In this document: one piece after another, positions 50,918 to 58,847 of the stretch
How the letters are laid out: each line of letters begins with the position of its first letter
How positions within the stretch are numbered: position 1 is the stretch's first letter
Source of the DNA: Pseudomonas sp. B20(2017)
GTDB lineage: Bacteria; Pseudomonadota; Gammaproteobacteria; Pseudomonadales; Pseudomonadaceae
DNA: 64,000 bases
Direction of reading: 5' to 3'
Assembly (NCBI RefSeq): GCF_002113125.1
Contig: NZ_NEJP01000022.1
Coordinates: 49,284-113,283, forward strand
Notes under the pieces: model-generated
What the model was told of the DNA's origin: nothing
Seen by the model: only the letters and a program-made list of their open reading frames with translations
Database searches by the model: none
Position numbers and translations under genes: made by a program

Positions 50918-52957
50918 TTACAGCTCGGCGGCCAGACGCGAACCCTGATTGATCGCACGTTTGGCATCCAGCTCGGCCGCCACATCGGCGCCGCCGATCA
51001 GGTGCACGTTCTGCCCGGCTTCGACCAGACCGTCATGCAGCTCACGCAGTGGATCCTGGCCGGCGCAGATGACGATGTTGTCCACCGGCAGCACTTGCGG
51101 CTCGCCGGTTTCGCCGATGCGGATGTGCAGGCCTTCGTCGTCGATCTTCAGGTATTCGACGCTGTTGAGCATCTGCACCTGCTTGTTCTTCAGACCGGTA
51201 CGGTGAATCCAGCCGGTGGTCTTGCCCAGGCCGTCTCCGACCTTGGATTTCTTGCGTTGCAGCAGGAATACGTCACGGGCCGGTGGGTGCGGTGCAGCCT
51301 TGATCCCGGCCACGCCACCACGGGCTTCCAGATTCGTGTCGATGCCCCACTCTTTCCAGAACGCAGCGCGATCCTGACTGGTGGCCACGCCTTCATGGAC
51401 GAGGAATTCCGACACGTCGAAACCGATACCGCCGGCACCGATCACCGCCACACGCTTGCCGACCGGTTTGCGCTCGAGCAGCACGTCCAGGTAGCTCAGC
51501 ACTTTGGCGTTCTCGATGCCCGGAATCGCCGGCAGACGCGGTGCAATACCGGTCGCCAGAATGACTTCGTCGTAACCGCCCTCGACCAGTTTTGCCACGT
51601 CGACGCGGGTGTTCAGGCACACCTCGACGTTGGTGGTCTGAAGTTTGCGTTTGAAGTAACGCAGGGTTTCGTAGAACTCTTCCTTACCCGGCACGCGTTT
51701 GGCGACGTTGAACTGCCCACCGATCTCGCTGGCCGAATCGAACAAGGTCACTTGATGCCCGCGCTCGGCGGCCACGGTGGCGGCGGACAGACCGGCAGGA
51801 CCGGCACCGACCACGGCGATCTTCTTGATCTGCTTGACCGGCAGGTAGTTCAGTTCGGTCTCGTGGCAGGCACGCGGGTTGACCAGGCAACTGGTGAGCT
51901 TGCCGCCGAAGGTGTGATCGAGGCAGGCCTGGTTGCAGCCGATGCAGGTGTTGATTTCGTCAGCACGGCCTTCGGCGGCTTTGTTGACGAAGTCCGGATC
52001 CGCGAGGAACGGCCGCGCCATCGAGACCATGTCGGCATCGCCTTCGGCGAGGATCTGCTCGGCGATTTCCGGGGTGTTGATGCGGTTGGTGGTGATCAGC
52101 GGAATCTTCACCGAGCCACGCAACTTGGCCGTGACCTTGCTGAACGCCGCACGCGGCACTTTGGTGGCGATGGTCGGGATCCGCGCTTCGTGCCAGCCGA
52201 TGCCGGTATTGATGAGGGTCGCGCCGGCCTGCTCGATGGCTTTGGCCAGGGTGACGATTTCTTCCCAGGTGCTGCCGCCTTCCACCAGATCGAGCATCGA
52301 CAGACGGAAGATGATGATGAAGTTCGGGCCGACCGCTTCACGCACCCGGCGAACGATTTCCACCGGCAGGCGCATGCGGTTTTCGTAGCTGCCGCCCCAA
52401 CGGTCGGTGCGATGGTTGGTGTGGGCCGCGAGGAACTGGTTAATGAAATAACCTTCCGAGCCCATGATTTCCACGCCGTCGTACTCAGCGGTCTGGGCCA
52501 GTACCGAGCAGGTGACGAAATCGCGGATCTGCTTCTCGATGCCTTCCTCGTCCAGCTCTTTGGGCTTGAACGGGTTGATCGGCGCCTGGATGGCGCTCGG
52601 CGCGACCTGTTTCGGGCTGTAGGCATAACGGCCGGCGTGGAGGATCTGCATGCAGATCTTGCCGCCCGCATCATGCACGGCGCGCGTCACGATGCGGTGC
52701 TTGAGCGCTTCTTCCTCGGTGGTCAGCTTGGCCGCACCGGAATACACCCCGCCCTCGTCGTTCGGACCGATACCGCCGGTCACCATCAGGCCGACGCCGC
52801 CACGGGCACGCTCGGAGAAGTACGCCGCCATGCGCTCGAAACCGCCCGGCTTCTCTTCGAGGCCGGTGTGCATCGAGCCCATCAGGGTGCGGTTGCGCAA
52901 CGTGGTGAATCCCAGGTCCAGCGGGGCCAACAGGTGCGGGTATTGAGCGGCGGTCAT
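50918..52957 (-). CDS. fadH: NADPH-dependent 2,4-dienoyl-CoA reductase
   Basis: A 679-residue flavoprotein of the old-yellow-enzyme/4Fe-4S class, needed for beta-oxidation of unsaturated fatty acids. The N-terminal TIM barrel (residues 1-340, 'EIMGSEGYFINQFLAAHTNHRTDRWGGS') binds FMN. The cysteine cluster 'CIGCNQACLDHTFGGKLTSCLVNPRAC' holds the 4Fe-4S centre. The C-terminal half has FAD/NADPH Rossmann motifs ('VVGAGPAGLSAATVAAERGH', 'VIGAGGIGFD'). ATG at 52957 is chosen over one four codons upstream because GGAG is 6 nt before it. Confidence 0.96.
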   Translation of the reverse strand: MTAAQYPHLLAPLDLGFTTLRNRTLMGSMHTGLEEKPGGFERMAAYFSERARGGVGLMVTGGIGPNDEGGVYSGAAKLTTEEEALKHRIVTRAVHDAGGKICMQILHAGRYAYSPKQVAPSAIQAPINPFKPKELDEEGIEKQIRDFVTCSVLAQTAEYDGVEIMGSEGYFINQFLAAHTNHRTDRWGGSYENRMRLPVEIVRRVREAVGPNFIIIFRLSMLDLVEGGSTWEEIVTLAKAIEQAGATLINTGIGWHEARIPTIATKVPRAAFSKVTAKLRGSVKIPLITTNRINTPEIAEQILAEGDADMVSMARPFLADPDFVNKAAEGRADEINTCIGCNQACLDHTFGGKLTSCLVNPRACHETELNYLPVKQIKKIAVVGAGPAGLSAATVAAERGHQVTLFDSASEIGGQFNVAKRVPGKEEFYETLRYFKRKLQTTNVEVCLNTRVDVAKLVEGGYDEVILATGIAPRLPAIPGIENAKVLSYLDVLLERKPVGKRVAVIGAGGIGFDVSEFLVHEGVATSQDRAAFWKEWGIDTNLEARGGVAGIKAAPHPPARDVFLLQRKKSKVGDGLGKTTGWIHRTGLKNKQVQMLNSVEYLKIDDEGLHIRIGETGEPQVLPVDNIVICAGQDPLRELHDGLVEAGQNVHLIGGADVAAELDAKRAINQGSRLAAEL

Positions 52958-53162
52958 CGTTAACTCCACAGCGAGCGATCACGGAAAATGCGGGAGCTCT
53001 GCGTCCCCCGTCAGTCATGTTCGACAGATTAGGAGTCGCATCGCTGTCACTCAATGACCGTAACTGACAAGTTATTGATCCAAATGCGCAGCGCCCCTTG
53101 GCAAGCCGGGGCTGGCGCCCTACCCTGTCCGCACACCCTGTACCCGGTTGTTGTTGGATTTC

Positions 53163-54290
53163 ATGCGCAAACTTCTGTACCTGACTTTTTCCATGGCGCT
53201 CATCGCCGCGCTCACTTTCTACGCCATGTGGGCGGCTGACCGCCCGGCCGGTCATTACCTGTCGGACCTGCGGATCAAACTCGCGGTCGATCAGGGCACG
53301 CCCGCCGACCGTGGCAACCTGTTGGGTATCCAGCCCGAGCTGTTCCCCACCGATTATCAAAGCCCCGAACGCCTGCACCGCAAGCTCGCCGCCTATTTGC
53401 AGCAGGCGCAGGATCAGGGGCTGTTGAATGACAAAACCGTGGTCATCCTGCCCGAGCATGTCGGCACCTGGCTGATGATCAGCGGCGAAAAAGACGAACT
53501 GTACCAGGCCGCCACCCTCGCCGAAGCGATGAACTGGCTGGCGGCGAGCAACCCGGTGCAATTTGCTCGCGCCTGGCTCACCGCCAAGGGCAGCAGTCGT
53601 CTGGATGATGCGCACCTGCGGATGAAGTCCCGGGACATGGCCAAGGACTATCAGGCGCTGTTCGGTGGCTTGGCCAAGGAATTCCAGATCACCCTGGTGG
53701 CCGGCTCGATCGTGTTGCCCGAGCCGAACATCACCGACGGCCGGCTCAAGGCCGGCAGTGGCGCGCTGTACAACAGCACGGTGGTGTTTGGCCGTGACGG
53801 CGCCCCGCTCGGCCAGCCACAGCGGCAGATGCGCCCGATCTTCGATCAGGATGATTCCAGTACCCGCGAGGCTTCCCGGATCAATGTGGTCGACACTCCG
53901 GCCGGACGCCTCGGCGTGTTGATCGGCAACGACAGCTGGTATCCGGACAACTACCGCAAACTCGACGAGCAAGGCGCACAGCTGATCGCGGTGCCTGCGT
54001 TCGTCGTCGGTCATGGCGTTTGGGATCAACCCTGGAAGGGTTACAAAGGCTTGAGCGTGCCCGACTCGGTCAGCCTGAAACCGGGAGCAGTCAGTGAAGG
54101 CCAGGCCTGGCACCAACTGACCCTGACCGCGCAACCGCCGGCCAGCAAGGCGCTGGCCGGCATGAGTGTGTTTCTGCGCGGGCAGTTCTGGGACAAGCCG
54201 AGTTCCGGGCAAAGCTTCCTCAGCAGCAACGGCCAGCAGTTCGCTGACAGCGAAGCCCGTGGCGCGCGCCTGCTGAACCTCTGGTTGTAA
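53163..54290 (+). CDS. Nitrilase-fold protein, membrane-anchored, with altered catalytic triad
   Basis: A 375-residue protein. An N-terminal hydrophobic anchor (about residues 3-22, 'LLYLTFSMALIAALTFYAMWA') is followed by a carbon-nitrogen hydrolase domain. The first triad Glu is kept in 'VVILPEHVGTW'. The Cys motif (IC-x-D/E) reads 'LIGNDSWYP', with Gly where Cys belongs. The Lys region 'GAPLGQPQRQMRPI' has no Lys. It therefore probably lacks amidase activity. It is 3 bp upstream of the AraC-type gene and likely co-transcribed. Function unknown. Confidence 0.8.
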   Translation: MRKLLYLTFSMALIAALTFYAMWAADRPAGHYLSDLRIKLAVDQGTPADRGNLLGIQPELFPTDYQSPERLHRKLAAYLQQAQDQGLLNDKTVVILPEHVGTWLMISGEKDELYQAATLAEAMNWLAASNPVQFARAWLTAKGSSRLDDAHLRMKSRDMAKDYQALFGGLAKEFQITLVAGSIVLPEPNITDGRLKAGSGALYNSTVVFGRDGAPLGQPQRQMRPIFDQDDSSTREASRINVVDTPAGRLGVLIGNDSWYPDNYRKLDEQGAQLIAVPAFVVGHGVWDQPWKGYKGLSVPDSVSLKPGAVSEGQAWHQLTLTAQPPASKALAGMSVFLRGQFWDKPSSGQSFLSSNGQQFADSEARGARLLNLWL

Positions 54291-54293
54291 CCC

Positions 54294-55334
54294 ATGAAAC
54301 TGCAGCCGATGCGCCTCGGGGATCTGTCAGTGGGCTTCGTCCACAGCCTGGCCGATGCCGTGCGCAGCCACGACGTCGATCCGCTGCCATTGCTCGAACA
54401 GTACGGCCTGGATGCCGCGCGCCTGGCCGAAGCCGGGGCGCGTCTGTCAATCCCGCGCTACATGCGCCTGGGGCATGGCGCGATCCAGCTGACTGGCGAT
54501 CCGGCATTGGGTTTGCGAATGGGCCAACTCAGTCGCCTGAGCCAGGCCGGCCTGGCCGGTGTGACCGCCGCGCAGGCCCCGACCGTGCGCGAAGCCGCTC
54601 GCTGCCTGACTCGTTTCGAACCCTTGTACGGCTCCAACTATCGCGGCCAGTCGAGTTTCCACGAAGACGCCAGCGGTGCGTGGCTGCGCTTCTACTCGAT
54701 CAGCCCGTACAACGCTTACAACCGCTTTGTGGTGGATTCGATCATTGCCGGCTGGCTGCATCAGTTATCCAGCGTCAGCCCCGAGCCCTTGCGCGCCGAG
54801 CGGATCGAAATCGAATTCGACGCCCCGGACTATCGCGACGCCTACACCGTGCTGGGCGAGTGCCCGATCCAGTTCGGCGCCGAGCATAATCAACTGCGCC
54901 TGAGTCTCACCAGCCTGGCCCAACGCAACCCGGAGCATTGCCCCAGCACCTGGAAACATTTGCTCGGTTTGTGCGAACGGGAACTGGAGCAATTGACCCG
55001 CACCCGCAGCCTGCGCGAACGCATCACGCAATTGCTCGGGCCGTTGCTCAATGGTGGTCGCGAACCGGACCTGGAAGAAGTGGCGGCACGCCTGAAGCTG
55101 CCGACCTGGACGTTACGGCGAAAGCTGGCCGAGGAAGGCACGCAGTTTCGCGCGATCCTCAATGACACTCGCCGTGATCTGGCGATGACCTACATCCGCG
55201 ACACCGAACTGGCATTCGGTGAAATCGCGTACCTGCTGGGGTTTGCCTCGGCCGAAGCTTTCCAGCGCGCCTTCAAGCGCTGGAACGGCCAGACACCGGG
55301 TGAGTTTCGCCGCAGCCACCGCAAAACAGGCTGA
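54294..55334 (+). CDS. AraC-family transcriptional regulator
   Basis: A 346-residue regulator. The N-terminal 200 residues resemble the arabinose-binding-like domain of the OruR/ArgR-type group ('LARLSIPRYMRLGHGAIQLTGDPALGLRMGQL' region). The C-terminal two-HTH domain is at about residues 245-340 ('DLEEVAARLKLPTWTLRRKLAEEGTQFRAILNDTRRDLAMTYI', 'FGEIAYLLGFASAEAFQRAFKRWNGQTPGEFR'). It starts 3 bp after the nitrilase-fold gene. Target and effector are unknown. Confidence 0.92.
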   Translation: MKLQPMRLGDLSVGFVHSLADAVRSHDVDPLPLLEQYGLDAARLAEAGARLSIPRYMRLGHGAIQLTGDPALGLRMGQLSRLSQAGLAGVTAAQAPTVREAARCLTRFEPLYGSNYRGQSSFHEDASGAWLRFYSISPYNAYNRFVVDSIIAGWLHQLSSVSPEPLRAERIEIEFDAPDYRDAYTVLGECPIQFGAEHNQLRLSLTSLAQRNPEHCPSTWKHLLGLCERELEQLTRTRSLRERITQLLGPLLNGGREPDLEEVAARLKLPTWTLRRKLAEEGTQFRAILNDTRRDLAMTYIRDTELAFGEIAYLLGFASAEAFQRAFKRWNGQTPGEFRRSHRKTG

Positions 55335-55338
55335 CGCG

Positions 55339-55425
55339 TCACAGCTCGGTAGCGTCTTCCGCAGGCTCTGGTGAATCCAGTTCGTAGGCCTGGAATTCGA
55401 GCAGTTCTTCTTGATAGTCATCCAT
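55339..55425 (-). CDS. Possible small acidic protein (28 residues)
   Basis: A 28-codon frame beginning MDDYQEELLEFQ, rich in Glu and Asp. AGGGGG lies 8 nt before its ATG, which is better than chance. The frame is open for 34 more codons upstream but the longer version has no ribosome site. It is convergent with the AraC-type gene (4 bp apart). The evidence is the ribosome site and composition only. Confidence 0.45.
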   Translation of the reverse strand: MDDYQEELLEFQAYELDSPEPAEDATEL

Positions 55426-55602
55426 TGCGTAATCCCCCTGACGCTTGCTTGAAATGGCCTGGAACAAATGACCAGTGCCTCGAGCATAAAGTGCCCGTGT
55501 GAAGGAAAAATGAAACGCGTCCTTCATGAAATAAACGTAGCAGGCGGTCAGGAATTTATCGCGGGGAATTTTGAGAAGGACTCATCCACATAACACACAG
55601 GT

Positions 55603-56466
55603 TTACTGCCCGGAGGCAGGCATGGCCGGAATCGGCTCGGAGGGCGGCGGCATGTCCGTCGGGTTGGCCGGCGGCGTGATGGTTTCCGTCGCAGGCGCGG
55701 GCTCGGCAACCGGTGCCGGGGTAATCGGCGCGGCTTCTGTCGGCGGTACTACCGGCTCGGAACTGGCCGGTGTCGCTTCTGCAGGCACTGGCGCCGGTGC
55801 TGCAGCGGGCTCGGCGGCCGGTGCTGGGGCCGGGGTCGGTTCAGCCGCAGGGGCTGGAGCCAATGGAGCCGGCGCCGCCTTGGCTTCCGGCACACCCAGG
55901 TCGGTCTTCGGCTTTTCGGTGATGTGTGCGGCTTTCTTCGCATCGGCCGGCAGGAACAGCTCGACCAGTGTGAAGAAGCGCTCGTAAAACTTCTGCGACG
56001 ACACGGTTTCACTGGCCACTTTCACCATCGAATCGTCAGACGAGCCGATCGGCATCGACACCGAACCCAATACGCCGACACCCAGACTGGCCGAGTTGTT
56101 GGTCTTCTTCAGCGCGTAGCGGTCCTGCAGGGCATTGGCGAACACGGTGGCGTGATGGCCTGCGCTGCCATCATCGGCGCATACCACGTTGAAACTGATC
56201 TCCAGGTGGGTTTCGCCAGTCTGCTGGAAACTCTTGTGGCCGCTGACCAGTTTCGGGTCATTGCTGGTAATGATGTAGCCCTGGCTGAGCAACGCTCGGC
56301 GGGCCGCTTCGCAACTGGCGGTGTCGGTCACCGGGTAATTGCGCGAAAAGGTGCCGGAGTCGTCGAAATTCTCATGCTCGTAGATAGGCTTGTCCTTGGA
56401 GCAGCCGGCAGCGGCGGTCAGCAACAACGCCAACCCGATGAAACGCACGGGAATAGAATTCAACAT
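55603..56466 (-). CDS. DUF2242 family lipoprotein with Pro-Ala-rich tail
   Basis: A 287-residue lipoprotein: signal 'FIGLALLLTAAAGCSKDK' with lipobox AAGC (Cys22). A DUF2242 domain (about residues 30-175, 'YPVTDTASCEAARRALLSQGYIITSNDPKLVSGHKSFQQTGETHLEISFNVVCADD') is followed by roughly 100 residues of Pro/Ala/Glu repeats (PAPAAEP-like). CAGGA precedes the ATG. The tail looks like a spacer through the periplasm or peptidoglycan. Function unknown. Confidence 0.85.
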   Translation of the reverse strand: MLNSIPVRFIGLALLLTAAAGCSKDKPIYEHENFDDSGTFSRNYPVTDTASCEAARRALLSQGYIITSNDPKLVSGHKSFQQTGETHLEISFNVVCADDGSAGHHATVFANALQDRYALKKTNNSASLGVGVLGSVSMPIGSSDDSMVKVASETVSSQKFYERFFTLVELFLPADAKKAAHITEKPKTDLGVPEAKAAPAPLAPAPAAEPTPAPAPAAEPAAAPAPVPAEATPASSEPVVPPTEAAPITPAPVAEPAPATETITPPANPTDMPPPSEPIPAMPASGQ

Positions 56467-56558
56467 TAAACATCCTGAGGGAAAACGGTCCGGGGCGTAT
56501 TGTGCAACAGATCGCTGCCCCGCGGCGTATGGATTAGTGTCTTAAAACAGTTACAACT

Positions 56559-57458
56559 CTATCGACCTTCAGTGGCAGGAAAAAGTCGCGCCGATAAATG
56601 ATCGATGAACACCCGCAACTTGGCGGTTGCATGCCGGCTCGACGGCCACAGCACCCAGAACTGTCCGACGTGTTCCAGATACTCATCCAGCACGCGCTGC
56701 AGGCGACCCTGCTGCTGCGCCTCGAAGATCATGAAGTCCGGCAGACAAGCGATGCCCATGCCCGCCAGCGCTGCATGCCGCACGGCTTCGATCGACGTAC
56801 TCACCAGGCGTGTCGGCAAGGTCGGCTCGGGCGCGCCCTCCTCGCGCTTCAGCGGCCAGGGCTCCAGTTTGCCGGTGGCGTGAAACGTATGGCGCAGGCA
56901 GGCGTGCTCCGCCAGATCGGCCGGGGTCAGCGGCTCGCCGCGCTCGCGCAAGTAGGCGGGGCTGGCCACCAACACCATATGAAACTCGCCCAACGGTCGC
57001 GCCATCAGTCGCGAATCTCGCGGTTTACCCGTCCGGATCACCGCATCGAAACCCTCTTCAACCACATCCACCATGCGATCGGTCAGGTCCAGATCCAGTT
57101 CGATCTGCGGGTACAGCGCCATGAACTCGTTCATGACCGGCATCACCAGGTCATGCACCTGCGGCAGGCTGACGCGCAACTTGCCGTGAGGCGCCGCTGC
57201 CGCGTCGCACAGTTCAAATTCCGCCGCTTCCACTTCGGCCAGAATCTTGCGGCAGCGTTCAAGAAACAGCGCGCCTTCGCTGGTCAGCGTGATGCTGCGG
57301 GTGGTGCGATGAAACAACCGCACATTGAGCCGTGTTTCCAGGCGGGCGATGCTTTTGCCGACCGCCGAAGAAGACACGCCCTGCAAGCGGCCTGCCTCGG
57401 TAAAACTGCGGGTTTCCGCCACCTGCACGAACACCGAAATACTGCCCAGGCTGTCCAT
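56559..57458 (-). CDS. LysR-family regulator (divergent from MFS gene)
   Basis: A 299-residue LysR protein with HTH 'RSFTEAGRLQGVSSSAVGKSIARLETRLNVRLFHRTTRSITLTSEG'. The effector domain is of the PtxR/DmlR-like group ('RKILAEVEAAEFELCDAAAAPHGKLRVSLPQV'). It is divergent from the 57582 MFS gene across 123 bp and presumably controls it. Confidence 0.93.
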   Translation of the reverse strand: MDSLGSISVFVQVAETRSFTEAGRLQGVSSSAVGKSIARLETRLNVRLFHRTTRSITLTSEGALFLERCRKILAEVEAAEFELCDAAAAPHGKLRVSLPQVHDLVMPVMNEFMALYPQIELDLDLTDRMVDVVEEGFDAVIRTGKPRDSRLMARPLGEFHMVLVASPAYLRERGEPLTPADLAEHACLRHTFHATGKLEPWPLKREEGAPEPTLPTRLVSTSIEAVRHAALAGMGIACLPDFMIFEAQQQGRLQRVLDEYLEHVGQFWVLWPSSRHATAKLRVFIDHLSARLFPATEGR

Positions 57459-57581
57459 TCATCCCTCGCTGATTCACGACATTCCTGTCCGAGATGTTCG
57501 GAACCCTAACCTGTTTTTCCCGAATGTGCAGCGCCCTACCCTATGGCCTTCGTCTCCTTCGGCAAAAATGGAAACCCGCCC

Positions 57582-58787
57582 ATGAACGATGCGCCACTCA
57601 ACTCCCCCACGCTCGCCGGCACCGTCGAGCCCACAGAACGATTACCACTGGGCGCACTGCTCGCGCTGGCCACCGCCGGGTTCATTACCGTACTGACCGA
57701 GGCGATGCCCGCTGGCCTGCTGCCACAGATGAGCGCTGGGCTTGATGTCTCTAAGGCACTGATCGGGCAACTGGTCACGCTGTACGCCATCGGTTCGATG
57801 CTGGCGGCAATTCCGCTCACCATTGCCACCCGGGGCTGGCGTCGGCGCCCGCTGTTGCTGGCGGCCATTGGTGGGTTTGCCATCGCCAACAGCATCACTG
57901 CGTTGTCGGAGCTGTACTGGCTGACCCTGATTGCGCGCTTGATAGCAGGCGTCTTCGCCGGGCTGCTGTGGGCTTTGCTGGCCGGGTACGCGAGCCGGAT
58001 GGTCGCACCTCACCTACAAGGCCGGGCGATTACGGTGGCTATGCTGGGGGCGCCCCTTGCATTGTCGCTGGGCATTCCGGCCGGCACCTTGTTGGGCACC
58101 GCAGTCGGTTGGCGCTTGAGCTTTGCGATCATGACCGGGCTGACCGTGCTGCTGGTGATCTGGGTGCGTTGGCAAGTACCGGACTTCGCCGGTGAACACG
58201 CCGGAAAACGCCTGCCACTGCGTCAGGTGTTTACCTTGCCGGGCGTGCGATCCGTGTTGTTTGTAACCTTGTCCTACGTCGTCGCGCACAACCTCCTGTA
58301 CACCTACATCGCGCCATTTCTGGAGCCATCAGGACTTGGCGCAGAAATCGACCGGGTGTTGCTGGTATTCGGTCTGGCATCGGTACTGAGCCTGTGGATC
58401 GTCGGCAGCCTGATTGATCGCTGGCTGCGTCAATTACTTCTGGTCAGTGCCGCGCTATTCCTGCTGTCGGCGATCGCACTGGGTCTGTGGCGCGACTCGC
58501 CGGGCGTGGTCTACACCGCCACCGCCGTCTGGGGTCTGGCGTTCGGCGCGATGCCCTCACTGCTACAGACAGCCCTGGCGAAAACTGCCAAGGAAGCTGC
58601 CGATACCGCGCAATCGATGCTGGTGACCCTGTGGAATGTCGGCATTGCCGGCGGCGGACTTGCGGGCGGTCTGCTGCTGAACAACCTGGGCGTCGGGACT
58701 TACCCGTGGATTGTCGCAGCTCTGTTGCTGCTGACTCTGTATGCGACCATCAATGCCCGAAGCCATGGCTTCCCGAACGCCGGATAG
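57582..58787 (+). CDS. MFS transporter (AraJ/SotB-like exporter)
   Basis: A 401-residue twelve-helix MFS permease. 'TVLTEAMPAGLLPQMSAGLDVSKALIGQLVTLYAIGSMLAAIPLTIATRGWRRRPLLL' carries the antiporter-type loop. 'GIPAGTLLGTAVGWRLSF' is the motif C region of proton antiporters. ATG at 57582 is chosen because the upstream 13 codons are not typical and GGAAA precedes it. Arabinose, purine or drug export is usual for relatives; substrate is unknown. Confidence 0.9.
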   Translation: MNDAPLNSPTLAGTVEPTERLPLGALLALATAGFITVLTEAMPAGLLPQMSAGLDVSKALIGQLVTLYAIGSMLAAIPLTIATRGWRRRPLLLAAIGGFAIANSITALSELYWLTLIARLIAGVFAGLLWALLAGYASRMVAPHLQGRAITVAMLGAPLALSLGIPAGTLLGTAVGWRLSFAIMTGLTVLLVIWVRWQVPDFAGEHAGKRLPLRQVFTLPGVRSVLFVTLSYVVAHNLLYTYIAPFLEPSGLGAEIDRVLLVFGLASVLSLWIVGSLIDRWLRQLLLVSAALFLLSAIALGLWRDSPGVVYTATAVWGLAFGAMPSLLQTALAKTAKEAADTAQSMLVTLWNVGIAGGGLAGGLLLNNLGVGTYPWIVAALLLLTLYATINARSHGFPNAG

Positions 58788-58799
58788 CGCGCACAAAAA

Positions 58800-58823
58800 A
58801 GCCCCGGATTTTCATCCGGGGCT
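58800..58823 (-). terminator. Rho-independent terminator for ppiD (bidirectional hairpin)
   Basis: AGCCCCGGAT-TTTC-ATCCGGGGCT stem. On the minus strand it is followed by TTTTT, so it terminates ppiD. The plus-side MFS gene may also use the hairpin. Confidence 0.85.
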
Positions 58824-58847
58824 CGGGTCTTGCGGCTCAGCCAGGCA

